This document shows positions 46,608-54,025 of a DNA stretch of 64,000 bases, in pieces. The notes beneath the pieces are model-generated. The model ran no database searches. It was not told where the DNA came from and saw only the letters and a list, made by a program, of their open reading frames with translations. The stretch spans positions 881,341 through 945,340 of the forward strand of contig NZ_BOQE01000001.1 in NCBI RefSeq assembly GCF_023705585.1, given 5' to 3'. Both the position numbers and the translations under genes were made by a program. Numbering within the stretch: the stretch's first letter is position 1; every line of letters starts with the position of its first letter. Source of the stretch: Collibacillus ludicampi. GTDB taxonomy: Bacteria; Bacillota; Bacilli; Tumebacillales; BOQE01.

Positions 46608-47306
46608 TTACATATGACTTTTTGAAGCGATGAGTCGCTTTCCCTCAGTGCCATTCAACAGGCCTTTCCCCTTTCGCGTGCGATAGAACCCGCGTTCCAT
46701 GAGGGCCCAAAAAGAACCTGTCACCCAGTAAAGGCATAGGGCGACCGGAGCTTTCCACATGAAGAACAAAAACACGGGAACGATCATAAGCGACATCGTT
46801 ATGCGCTTGTTCATCGGCGTTGCTACGAAAAAATCACTCGTTAACGGGATCAGATTCGTCACGAATGTAATAGCTCCCGAAAGAACAGGAAGGATATGCC
46901 ATGCATCGTTCTGTGAAAATGAAATCACCCAAGGAATCAGAACAGATGACATCGCCGCCCCGTGTGTCAAAAACAGTGAATACATCCCCATGAAAATCGG
47001 TGTCTGGATCAAGAACGTAGTAAACATGGAGAACGGCTTCAAGCCTCTTCCCTGATAGAGTTTCATCGTTTCCTGCATCAGTTTGTTTGGGTCTTGTGCA
47101 TACCGTTCACGAAGTTGCTTGATTTCTTCTTGGATCTTCGCTTGTTTAACTTGTTGTCTCGCCACACGCAAACTGAGAGGGAAGAGAAGACAACGAACAG
47201 AAAGGGTCAAGAGAATAATCGCGATTCCCCAATCTTTCACGATATGGTAAAAGAAGGTGAGCAAGAGTGACAATACGGACACGATCGGTTGAATCCACAC
47301 ATGCAT
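46608..47306 (-). CDS. YidC/Oxa1-family membrane insertase paralogue
   Basis: A 232-residue protein with the 60KD_IMP domain. Key family stretches are ILLTLSVRCLLFPLSLR and LKPFSMFTTFLIQTPIFMGMY (marked by PFSMFTTFLIQTPIF). The positively charged residue in the hydrophobic groove is probably Arg in SVRCLLFP. No lipobox is present, unlike SpoIIIJ/YqjG. It is probably an accessory copy rather than the housekeeping enzyme next to rpmH-rnpA. The AAGGAGG site lies inside the upstream frame, so the two may be coupled. Confidence 0.82.
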   Translation of the reverse strand: MHVWIQPIVSVLSLLLTFFYHIVKDWGIAIILLTLSVRCLLFPLSLRVARQQVKQAKIQEEIKQLRERYAQDPNKLMQETMKLYQGRGLKPFSMFTTFLIQTPIFMGMYSLFLTHGAAMSSVLIPWVISFSQNDAWHILPVLSGAITFVTNLIPLTSDFFVATPMNKRITMSLMIVPVFLFFMWKAPVALCLYWVTGSFWALMERGFYRTRKGKGLLNGTEGKRLIASKSHM

Positions 47307-47592
47307 ACTTCTTCCTCCTTGTATGATCCGGTTCTATTGAAAAATACAAGGAAGAATGGTCGTCTTCATCGGTGGATACCCGTTCCTGAGGTTGTTTGCG
47401 TCTTACATACATTCTCCTCTTTCTCTGGATCGGAAAAACGTGTAACACGACCTGTTTGCCGTCCCGAACCGTTTCGGAGCAAAGGTAAGTGGAATGTGTA
47501 TTCTTCCAGACGGAACCTACGAGATAACGGATCAGGAAAGTAGATACGACAAAAGTCAGCCACAACAAGGTCATATCCAGCGGCAGTTCCAC
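47146..47592 (-). CDS. Unknown single-helix protein overlapping the YidC paralogue
   Basis: A 148-codon frame with one hydrophobic segment near the start (MTLLWLTFVVSTFLIRYLV) and a basic, polar remainder. The GTG at 47592 has AAAGGGGGG 7 nt upstream. Its last 161 nt overlap the start of the YidC gene in another frame. That is too long for a normal operon overlap, so the 3' part may be accidental or the frame may be damaged. Confidence 0.4.
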   Translation of the reverse strand: MELPLDMTLLWLTFVVSTFLIRYLVGSVWKNTHSTYLCSETVRDGKQVVLHVFPIQRKRRMYVRRKQPQERVSTDEDDHSSLYFSIEPDHTRRKKYACVDSTDRVRIVTLAHLLLPYRERLGNRDYSLDPFCSLSSLPSQFACGETTS

Positions 47593-47628
47593 CTGCTCAC
47601 CCCCCTTTCTATTTCCCAACGAAAGTTT

Positions 47629-47733
47629 CTATTTGGAAGTACGAAGATCATTCAGAATTTTATCTTGCACGTTGATCTGTTGTTGCTTTGTGCCTTTTTT
47701 AGACGTTTCTTTTTCAATGGTTTTGTTCGCCAT
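47629..47733 (-). pseudogene. hfq: 34-codon Hfq-like N-terminal remnant
   Basis: From an ATG with GGAGGG at ideal spacing, the frame encodes 34 residues ending at TAG. The stretch QQQINVQDKILNDLRTSK closely resembles the N-terminal helix of bacterial Hfq (Q-x-INIQDxFLNxLR). Full Hfq is about 70-85 residues; the Sm1/Sm2 beta strands that form the ring are absent. Either a truncated hfq duplicate or a small protein that evolved from it. It lies 36 nt upstream of the single-helix frame and the YidC paralogue. Confidence 0.6.
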
Positions 47734-47992
47734 GATATTCCCTCCAGTATCTCCAATATAAGCGAAATGGTTGGGGAAAGGAAGTCGAGCTTGCACCGAT
47801 AGAGCTTAACAGCTGATCTTATGCGCTAGGTAAAAGAAGTTTGGGCCATCCTCTATGAGGAATATTTTGTCATTCTTAATGTATAGACATTACATTAATT
47901 ATATAAAATCGAATATTTACAAAATTTTAACAGGATATTTAATACTAATGATGAAATATATTGGTATAAAGTAATTATAAGGAGGATATGGA

Positions 47993-48475
47993 ATGAAAAA
48001 ACGATTCTTAATTGGTTCTCTCATAACTGCTATTGCGATTACAAGTGCGACTCCCTCTTTCGCCGCTACAAACTCTAAGGTCAAATTAAATCAAGGAAAT
48101 GTTCAAGTAAAACCAAATTCTGTTGATGGTGGTACTCAAAATTGGGATGGGAGCTTTTCAACTACCTATGTGATTCCAAAATATATTATTACTTCGGCAA
48201 TCTCCACTGGTGTCGGTGTAGCCACCAACTTTTTACAAAGTAAATATGGTCTTCCTAAAAGTGCTGCTTCATTCATAGCTGCTGCAGTTACTGGATATTT
48301 TTCAGATAAAGTAATAAAAGGTGATATTACGATTCAATCATATGTTGACTATCGTTGGGTGACTAGATATACATCTTGTTATTATAGTTGTTTGGATATG
48401 TATTATATGGGAGATTCATTTATAGGCTCTAAGTTTTATTCCTATACTGCAGAAGTTTTACCTTATGTTGATTGA
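47993..48475 (+). CDS. Secreted A+T-rich hypothetical protein
   Basis: A 160-residue exported protein: signal peptide (about 1-25, ending FAAT), a short polar region, then a hydrophobic/glycine stretch (ITSAISTGVGVATNF and SAASFIAAAVTGYF) able to insert into membranes. A tyrosine-rich C-terminus with Cys-x4-Cys follows (TSCYYSCLDMYY). I recognise no family. Base composition is visibly A+T-richer than its neighbours, suggesting transfer. With the two-helix protein downstream it resembles a bacteriocin/immunity pair, but that is speculation. SD is AAGGAGG. Confidence 0.65.
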   Translation: MKKRFLIGSLITAIAITSATPSFAATNSKVKLNQGNVQVKPNSVDGGTQNWDGSFSTTYVIPKYIITSAISTGVGVATNFLQSKYGLPKSAASFIAAAVTGYFSDKVIKGDITIQSYVDYRWVTRYTSCYYSCLDMYYMGDSFIGSKFYSYTAEVLPYVD

Positions 48476-48498
48476 ATATTCACTATTGAATTAAATAG

Positions 48499-48539
48499 AT
48501 ATATGGCGAGGCTGACTTAAAGTCATGCTCGCCATATAT
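48499..48539 (+). terminator. Strong hairpin after the secreted-protein gene
   Basis: ATATATGGCGAG (48499-48510) pairs perfectly with CTCGCCATATAT (48528-48539). The stem is long but no clear T-tract follows (TTTCG). It lies 20 nt after the stop codon; it could terminate or stabilise the transcript between the two A+T-rich genes. Confidence 0.7.
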
Positions 48540-48568
48540 TTCGATAAGTTATATAAATGGAGGAGCAT

Positions 48569-48751
48569 ATGAAAACAATAATAAATAACTTGTTAAATTT
48601 TGTTATTTTTGCATTTACTTTTATACTGGTTTCTTATTTTGTAAATAAAAACCTAAATTATCTTGAAATAATGAAAAACCTATTTATCAGTTATGGGGGA
48701 TATATACTTTATTTCCTTATAAAGAAGTTATTTGAAAATATTAGTAAATGA
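48569..48751 (+). CDS. Small two-helix membrane protein
   Basis: A 60-residue, A+T-rich membrane protein with two hydrophobic helices (about 8-26 and 38-54). The ATG at 48569 has GGAGGAG 5 nt upstream; an earlier in-frame ATG contains the SD. Found 90 nt after the secreted protein; the small size and topology fit an immunity-type or regulatory membrane peptide, without direct evidence. Confidence 0.5.
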   Translation: MKTIINNLLNFVIFAFTFILVSYFVNKNLNYLEIMKNLFISYGGYILYFLIKKLFENISK

Positions 48752-48791
48752 ATCGCATGGATTGTATCTACAACGCTGATCGAGTCATTCT

Positions 48792-49142
48792 TTAGTGTTC
48801 AATATCAATGATGTCATCTAGCTTGATCCGAATAGTCCGTTCTCCCAACGTACTGAGTCCGACAAGTATCCGCGTCGAAATATCAATTTTCTTCGGAAGT
48901 ACATGTACCCGTTCAATTCCTTCTGGATGAAAGACGTGAATGGTGATTCGTTTCTCATCCTGCAAGGCTTCCGACAACTTTCGGCTCATCTCTTCTAATT
49001 TATCGCTATCGAGGGTTGGCTTTGTCAATAAACGTTGTTTATATTCATACTCTGCAATTGCCGCCCGATGCTCCGGCAAGATCATGCGAGAACCTTCCCA
49101 AAGTTTATTTCCACGTTCCGTAAGCATTGCACGGCGAGTCAC
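48792..49142 (-). CDS. YolD-like protein
   Basis: A 116-residue YolD-family protein. The family signature LTERGNKLWEGSRMILPEH is near residues 7-25. In Bacillus, YolD proteins are encoded beside UvrX/YqjW-type Y-family DNA polymerases and are thought to be UmuD-like partners. Here a decayed polymerase fragment lies just upstream, consistent with a formerly complete YolD-UvrX pair. The GTG at 49142 has AGAGG 8 nt upstream. Confidence 0.8.
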   Translation of the reverse strand: MTRRAMLTERGNKLWEGSRMILPEHRAAIAEYEYKQRLLTKPTLDSDKLEEMSRKLSEALQDEKRITIHVFHPEGIERVHVLPKKIDISTRILVGLSTLGERTIRIKLDDIIDIEH

Positions 49143-49244
49143 AAAGATCACCTCTTGTTTGTGTTAATGAAGATTGGTACCATATTTTTGCTGATATTTA
49201 ACCTCTTAAGAAAAGACATGACGCGTGATTGCGTTCATGTCTTT

Positions 49245-49648
49245 TTATGCATAGTGCCCACCAATTTTCGAAGCTCTTTCCGGAAGAATGCCGGCTTTCG
49301 TTAAAGAGGCACAACGCATAAGAGAAGTAGCACCATACTTGGCACGGATTTTGTCCATTGTATAGCCTAGCTCCCGTTTTCTTACCTTGTCCGAAAAGAG
49401 ATCCAATTGCATCACACTGTCATCAACTAAGTTGGTTACCCCCATTCCTACAGCGCGAACGGGCGAACCATACCAAAACTTTCGAAACACATGGAGTACC
49501 CCATTAAAAATCTCCATCGTGATGTTCGTATGGGTTGGTAATGAAAAGGAGCGGGCGAATCCGTGGGTCATGTCCGAGTCTCGGACATATACGTTTACTG
49601 TCTTTCCCGCCTTTCTCTGCTCAACAAGGAAATGGCTGAATCGCGAGA
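49245..49648 (-). pseudogene. C-terminal fragment of a UvrX/YqjW-type Y-family DNA polymerase
   Basis: An in-frame stretch of about 134 codons matches only the little-finger domain and C-terminus of UvrX-type polymerases: SHFLVEQRKAGKTVNVYVRD, then FARSFSLPTHTN, FWYGSPVRAVGMGVTNL, QLDLF, GYTMDKIRAKYG and RASKIGGHY. The catalytic palm, with its carboxylates, is missing. The homology starts abruptly at the terminator of the DUF3055 gene, so a deletion has fused the fragment there. An internal ATG (49571) gives 108 codons, but no polymerase activity is possible. Confidence 0.85.
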
Positions 49649-49651
49649 CAG

Positions 49652-49681
49652 GAAAAAAAGAAACCCGGAATCTTCCGGGTT
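49652..49681 (-). terminator. Terminator of the DUF3055 gene
   Basis: ACCCGGAA and TTCCGGGT (49663-49680) form a perfect hairpin; the A-run 49653-49659 is the minus-strand T-tract. Confidence 0.85.
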
Positions 49682-49698
49682 CAACATCGAAAGAGATT

Positions 49699-49986
49699 TC
49701 AGTACTGTGTGTGTATCATCCGATCGCTTAAAGGTGTTTCCAAGAAACCTGCCAAATGGCGCGCTTCTTCATCATTCAAACCGAACTTGGATGAAAGGAT
49801 ATCCGGAATATGGATATCATGTATGTCCAATAACGCGCTTCGTCCCGTCTGAAGGCAAGTCACAATCGTCTTGCCGAGAAAATGTTGCGAATACGTCAAG
49901 GTGAAATCAAATCGTCTTCCGCCTTTAATGAACCCTACATGGCGGGTACGGGTCGTTTCTTCATGATCAAACAAGATCTGTTCCAT
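49699..49986 (-). CDS. DUF3055 protein
   Basis: A 95-residue protein matching DUF3055, a small soluble family of Bacilli with unknown function: EETTRTRHVGFI, RFDFTLTYSQHFLGKT, LQTGRSALLD and FGLNDEEARHLAGFLE. ATG at 49986 has AAGGAGG 9 nt upstream. It is the second gene after a c-di-AMP riboswitch, 72 nt past the 90-residue protein gene. Confidence 0.78.
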   Translation of the reverse strand: MEQILFDHEETTRTRHVGFIKGGRRFDFTLTYSQHFLGKTIVTCLQTGRSALLDIHDIHIPDILSSKFGLNDEEARHLAGFLETPLSDRMIHTQY

Positions 49987-50058
49987 GAGTCTCCGCCTCC
50001 TTTTCGTTAATTTTCTACACAAGTCCTTATACATATAATATTTTGATTATTGAACAGA

Positions 50059-50331
50059 TCATGAAGTCATGTTTTCACCGGATGTTTCATCCATACGTTT
50101 GCAAGTAGACCGGTTATTTCTGGTTAACTGGGAAAGCCTGTGTTGGATTTGTTGATTTTTCAAATAATCGTGAAGTTCAACTTCCTTCTTGTTCCATTCG
50201 TATTCGTCAGGCGAATGTTGTAAATCATCCGGTTCGTCAAACCCGTACCAGCCATCTTCAATCAGATCCGGTAAATAAAACCCCCGAAGGGGATACCTAC
50301 GGGGGGTACGGTACAAGAATTTACGAATCAT
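50059..50331 (-). CDS. Small unknown protein under c-di-AMP riboswitch control
   Basis: A 90-residue protein with no recognised family. The N-terminus is basic and aromatic (RKFLYRTPRRYPLRGFYLPDL) and the middle acidic (DEPDDLQHSPDEYEW). The ATG has AGGAG 9 nt upstream. It begins only about 22 nt after a ydaO/yuaA aptamer, and codons about 9-20 form a terminator-like hairpin. The frame may therefore be an artefact over an expression platform, although its codon pattern looks protein-like. c-di-AMP riboswitches usually control potassium, osmolyte or cell-wall genes. Confidence 0.55.
   Translation of the reverse strand: MIRKFLYRTPRRYPLRGFYLPDLIEDGWYGFDEPDDLQHSPDEYEWNKKEVELHDYLKNQQIQHRLSQLTRNNRSTCKRMDETSGENMTS
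50272..50307 (-). terminator. Terminator-like hairpin inside the first codons after the c-di-AMP riboswitch
   Basis: On the minus strand ACCCCCCG (50307-50300) pairs with CGGGGGT (50286-50280), followed by TTTATTTAC. It has the form of an intrinsic terminator but lies within the reading frame of the 90-codon gene. It is likely part of the riboswitch expression platform. Confidence 0.6.
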
Positions 50332-50352
50332 CGCTCATCACTCCTCTCTTAA

Positions 50353-50466
50353 ACGCTTACGAAGTTAGCTGCCGGGTTCGGACTTAAGAGATTGTCCTAC
50401 CAATCAGACGACTGGATTCACCCCAAAAAGATGGTTCCCCCGTTTCCTTTCGGAATTCAGCGATGG
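50353..50466 (-). ncRNA. c-di-AMP riboswitch (ydaO/yuaA)
   Basis: Minus-strand sequence carries the conserved ydaO blocks in order: AAACGGGGGAACCA, TTTTTGGGGTGAATCC, GGTAGGAC, GTCCGAACCCGGCAGC and GCTAACTTCGTAAGCG. P1 pairs CGCT at the 5' end with AGCG at the 3' end. These aptamers bind cyclic di-AMP and usually switch genes off at high ligand. A perfect sigma-A promoter lies 20-50 nt upstream. Confidence 0.93.
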
Positions 50467-50488
50467 AGCTATGAAATTGTACATACAA

Positions 50489-50517
50489 TTATATGCGGAT
50501 CCGCTGTTCTTGACAAC
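50489..50517 (-). promoter_or_regulatory. Promoter of the c-di-AMP riboswitch transcript
   Basis: Minus-strand TTGTCA (50517-50512), a 17-nt spacer and TATAAT (50494-50489). The predicted start is about 16 nt before the aptamer. Confidence 0.85.
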
Positions 50518-50646
50518 TGTTGCTTGAAGCTGTTACAACAAGAATCTCGGATGAAATTCGAGTATGGATTGGATGATATATTCTCTTGTCGTATTACAGA
50601 GAATGGCTCTCGATTTTCCTCCTGTACACGCCGCGACCATCAGAGG

Positions 50647-51399
50647 TTAGATCCTTTGCCCTTCCGCGACAGCCATCATGCGTTCATAGATACCTTCGTA
50701 GAACTCCGCTTCCGACATGGCGATATACACGCCCGCCTGATAGATCCGCTGCAAATCCGCGGGATCTTTGTATTCCACCAAAATATCTTTACAAAGCTGA
50801 TAGTGGCGAGGTTCATGTGTATCGGCATGCACCAACCAGAATGTCACATTCAACTTTCTCGTCTTGTTATAATTTGGATGTTGCAGACCTTTGCCTATAA
50901 GCCCCATGACTTCCCCCGCAAACAACTCCGAACCTAACCCAACAGCAGCCATCGCCTCTAACGGTGTCGCATTTTGCAGGAAGCGAATAAACGTATCAAC
51001 CGCGCGTTTCGCTGGCGGTGCTACCGGATAATCGGGAATATGCTCATCACTGATGAACACATCAGGGGCAGCCGATTCCAAAAAGGTACGATACAGTTTC
51101 GAATGATATGCCTTCGGATTTCCACGGCCCCCTTCATCCCAGAGGTTATCGACAAGCGGCACCCACCATTTGTCAATCGGCTCTACAGCAGCGACGGCAG
51201 CCCCCAGGACGCGCGGAAAACTGCGGCTGTAATAACTGTAGATCAAGGCGAATTCCCGAATCTGCTCCTCAGAATACACCCCGTTCAGGAGTCCGGTCAT
51301 AAAACGTCCCTTGATGATGCGTTCATTGACTTTATCCATGACCGCTTGTTCCACTTCTTCATATGTATGAAACACAGGTTTGTTTTTATCGCTGGTCAT
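50647..51399 (-). CDS. Heme-oxygenase-fold (PqqC/CADD-like) enzyme
   Basis: A 250-residue all-helical protein of the TenA/PqqC/HDO superfamily. Likely metal or cofactor residues are the glutamates and histidines in LWDEGGRGNPKAYHSKLY (near 83-100), GSELFAGE (near 160) and WLVHADTHEPRHYQL (near 190-204). Their spacing fits a heme-oxygenase-like diiron oxidase. The reaction and substrate are unknown. It appears alone, with SD GATAGGAGG. Confidence 0.75.
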   Translation of the reverse strand: MTSDKNKPVFHTYEEVEQAVMDKVNERIIKGRFMTGLLNGVYSEEQIREFALIYSYYSRSFPRVLGAAVAAVEPIDKWWVPLVDNLWDEGGRGNPKAYHSKLYRTFLESAAPDVFISDEHIPDYPVAPPAKRAVDTFIRFLQNATPLEAMAAVGLGSELFAGEVMGLIGKGLQHPNYNKTRKLNVTFWLVHADTHEPRHYQLCKDILVEYKDPADLQRIYQAGVYIAMSEAEFYEGIYERMMAVAEGQRI

Positions 51400-51717
51400 C
51401 CTTCCATCCTCCTATCTCATGAATCTTTACGCCCACTTATTGTAGGATACAAGGGGAGATCACGCAACAAACGGAATGTCATGCCATTCTTGTGGTTGGG
51501 TGCGCCACATCAAAAGGTTGCTGACACAACGTCGTCGAGGTTGATTGTCAGACATATTTGTTCATCTCGAATTACGTACATTTTTATAGTACACTAAAAC
51601 AAAATAAAGGGAACCATTTTGAAGTCGTGTGCGGATATTCCTATGAGGTTTATTCGTTCAATTTCAAGTCATTGCACACAAAGAGGTGTTTATAAGATTC
51701 TAACTGGGGTGAATGAT

Positions 51718-52233
51718 TTGGATTGGCTTTTCCACACATACTATGACGATTTCGTGATCTTATTTCGATTGCTGTTTGCTTTTGTTGTGGGAGCAATTAT
51801 GGGGCTTGAAAGAGAGCGATACTATCAATTTGATCATAAAATTAAAACAGCCGGTTTTCGTACGTATTCACTTGTCTGCTTGGGTTCCTGCATATTCGGA
51901 TTAGCTTCCATTTACGGGTTTCCGACCATAGGATCGACACACGACCCTGGCAGAATAGCGGCGCAAGTGGTTACTGGAATAGGTTTCATTGGAGCCGGAA
52001 CGATCATGAAATCAAACGAAGGCATTAGAGGTCTCACTACGGCTGCAGGAATGTGGGTAGCATCGTCCATTGGCTTGATGATTTCTTCCGGTTTATATGT
52101 ACCCTCCATTATTGCCGCATTATTAGCCTATGTGATACTGGACTTCCATCGACTGTTCCCAACGGTTTTTAACTTCCGCTCAAAAGATGAAAAGAACCTG
52201 CAAGATTTGGATACCGATGATCATACGAAGTAA
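51718..52233 (+). CDS. MgtC/SapB-family membrane protein
   Basis: A 171-residue membrane protein with about five hydrophobic helices. The family signature is LRLLFAFVVGAIMGLERE-like (here RLLFAFVVGAIMGLERER), followed by KTAGFRTYSLVCLGS and GTIMKSNEGIRGLTTAAGMWVAS. MgtC proteins bear on magnesium homeostasis and ATP-synthase control. TTG at 51718 has GGGGTG 6 nt upstream and places the first helix at the N-terminus as in homologues. A TTG at 51619 would add 33 atypical residues. Confidence 0.82.
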   Translation: MDWLFHTYYDDFVILFRLLFAFVVGAIMGLERERYYQFDHKIKTAGFRTYSLVCLGSCIFGLASIYGFPTIGSTHDPGRIAAQVVTGIGFIGAGTIMKSNEGIRGLTTAAGMWVASSIGLMISSGLYVPSIIAALLAYVILDFHRLFPTVFNFRSKDEKNLQDLDTDDHTK

Positions 52234-52396
52234 CCTCACATGCCGCTTGGACGGAGGCCGAACTATAAAAAAAGACTGCTGGTACATCCAACAGTCTCAG
52301 CATGTGGACAAAGTCCCCAAGGTTCAAGGTCTGCATGTTGCTTGTTTACTATGAAAACAAAAATCTCTCACGCCTTTTGTTTGTATCTCATGATTC

Positions 52397-54025
52397 CTAA
52401 TCAACAGCACAATCTTGCACCCCGCCATGTCTGACTTTCAGGAAGCAATGATCCCATACAACTTTAGCAAGAAACACACACAGAAGGACATTTAAGAGTG
52501 AAGTCATAAACAGCGTAAAATTGTAGGGTGCTCCGCCATTAACGGAATTGTAGAAAATGGAGTACGTGTTTATAAATATCGTTAAACTGAATCCGGCCGA
52601 TAACCATAGCAGCCTCTTGTCTTGCAGGTAGGTATACGCCAATAAAGCGAGAGCAGCCGCTGGAAACAAGTACCTTTCGTGCATGCTGGAAGAAAAGGTA
52701 AATACACCTGCAATCTGCACAAGCGCTGCAACCGAAGCGAACTTTCCGTTGCGGCCTTTTCTGTACATCCACCACGAAAAAAGGGTCACGATTACAATAA
52801 ATAACATTCCCCAAGTATGATAACTGAATAGTAACAACTTCGATGTATCCTGTTTGTAGTTCGCCCCAAGAAGACTGAAGAAGTTGAAAGCATTGACTGA
52901 AGCATACGGATACTCATTCAATGTGCGTGAATAGAGCTTGAATAGCCACATAGGATCCTGACCAAAAGAGAAGGGCGCAACGATGAGCAACGCGGTGACC
53001 CATCCGGAAACTGCCACAATAAACCATGATTTCAAACGCTTTACCCTGAACAACTCGAACATGAGCACAGGGAGATAGATAATTCCCTGAGGCTTCATCA
53101 GCACAGCTGCCGCCAAGAGAACCGTCGACCAGCCCATCCTGTTTTGCGAAAGGAGATGTATCGCAGCTACGACGATCAAAGTGAAAAAGGAATCGACCTG
53201 TCCCCAAAATGTAGAGTTGATAAAAATTGCCGGGTTAAATGTATAGAAGGCTGCAATCATTAAGCTCATCTCAAAGGAAACGTACTTACGTGCCACCTTG
53301 TAAAGCAGATAGGCGGTCGCCACATCCGCGAGAATTGAAGGAAGTTTGATAAGCAGTGTAAAGTAATGACTCATCGTGGAGACTGACGCAAGTTTTCCGA
53401 CCATGTACAGGATATATATGTAAAAGGGTGGGTAATCACTGGAGCTGATCGAATAAAATCCTGTAAGATTGTTGGCTGCAGAAATGGCCCAGCTTTTGAA
53501 CAAATTGATGTCAAAAGGATGCCCAGGTATCCACGGAGCAGCGGCGATCCGCAAAAATAGGCCTGCTCCAAGCAGCATCCATATCAGCGTCGACTTTTTC
53601 TTCTCTTGGATCCGCGCGTTTTTGCAGATAACCATAGAATACGCGGCGGCCGATACGCCGAAAAACAGTACGGTGTACACGGCAAGAGGCACCGCATACG
53701 GGGAAGATGATGCAGATCTGTCGAACCGGTTTCCACCAAAAGAATGCATACCGCCCTTGTTATTATCAACGTTGTTTCTCCAAGGGGAACCTGCTTTTGC
53801 GTCAAGGGTAAGATCATGTTTGGGGGACATTTCTCTTCCCGGAGAATGGTTGCCTCCATGCTGCGCAAATCTTTCTCCCGGCTTGAAAGTTTGTTGCGGT
53901 CTACTCGTGCTTATGGAGGAAGATTCGCCCCGGTAGTTCCATAGGGAATAGAAGCTTATTCCAACTGATAGGAGTAAAACGATAATCAGGGCTATTTTAA
54001 GCTTACGACCTTTTAGGATGGACAT
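52397..54025 (-). CDS. GT-C-type polytopic glycosyltransferase-like membrane protein
   Basis: A 542-residue protein with about a dozen hydrophobic helices. After the first helix is a low-complexity polar loop (about 30-105, rich in Ser, Gly, Asn). The conserved features HPFDINLFKSW, DYPPFYIYIL, FNPAIFINSTFWGQVD and HERYLFP are typical of the DUF2029/mannosyltransferase-like GT-C enzymes that use lipid-linked sugars. The donor and acceptor are unknown. It is monocistronic; SD GAGGGGAG. Confidence 0.72.
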   Translation of the reverse strand: MSILKGRKLKIALIIVLLLSVGISFYSLWNYRGESSSISTSRPQQTFKPGERFAQHGGNHSPGREMSPKHDLTLDAKAGSPWRNNVDNNKGGMHSFGGNRFDRSASSSPYAVPLAVYTVLFFGVSAAAYSMVICKNARIQEKKKSTLIWMLLGAGLFLRIAAAPWIPGHPFDINLFKSWAISAANNLTGFYSISSSDYPPFYIYILYMVGKLASVSTMSHYFTLLIKLPSILADVATAYLLYKVARKYVSFEMSLMIAAFYTFNPAIFINSTFWGQVDSFFTLIVVAAIHLLSQNRMGWSTVLLAAAVLMKPQGIIYLPVLMFELFRVKRLKSWFIVAVSGWVTALLIVAPFSFGQDPMWLFKLYSRTLNEYPYASVNAFNFFSLLGANYKQDTSKLLLFSYHTWGMLFIVIVTLFSWWMYRKGRNGKFASVAALVQIAGVFTFSSSMHERYLFPAAALALLAYTYLQDKRLLWLSAGFSLTIFINTYSIFYNSVNGGAPYNFTLFMTSLLNVLLCVFLAKVVWDHCFLKVRHGGVQDCAVD

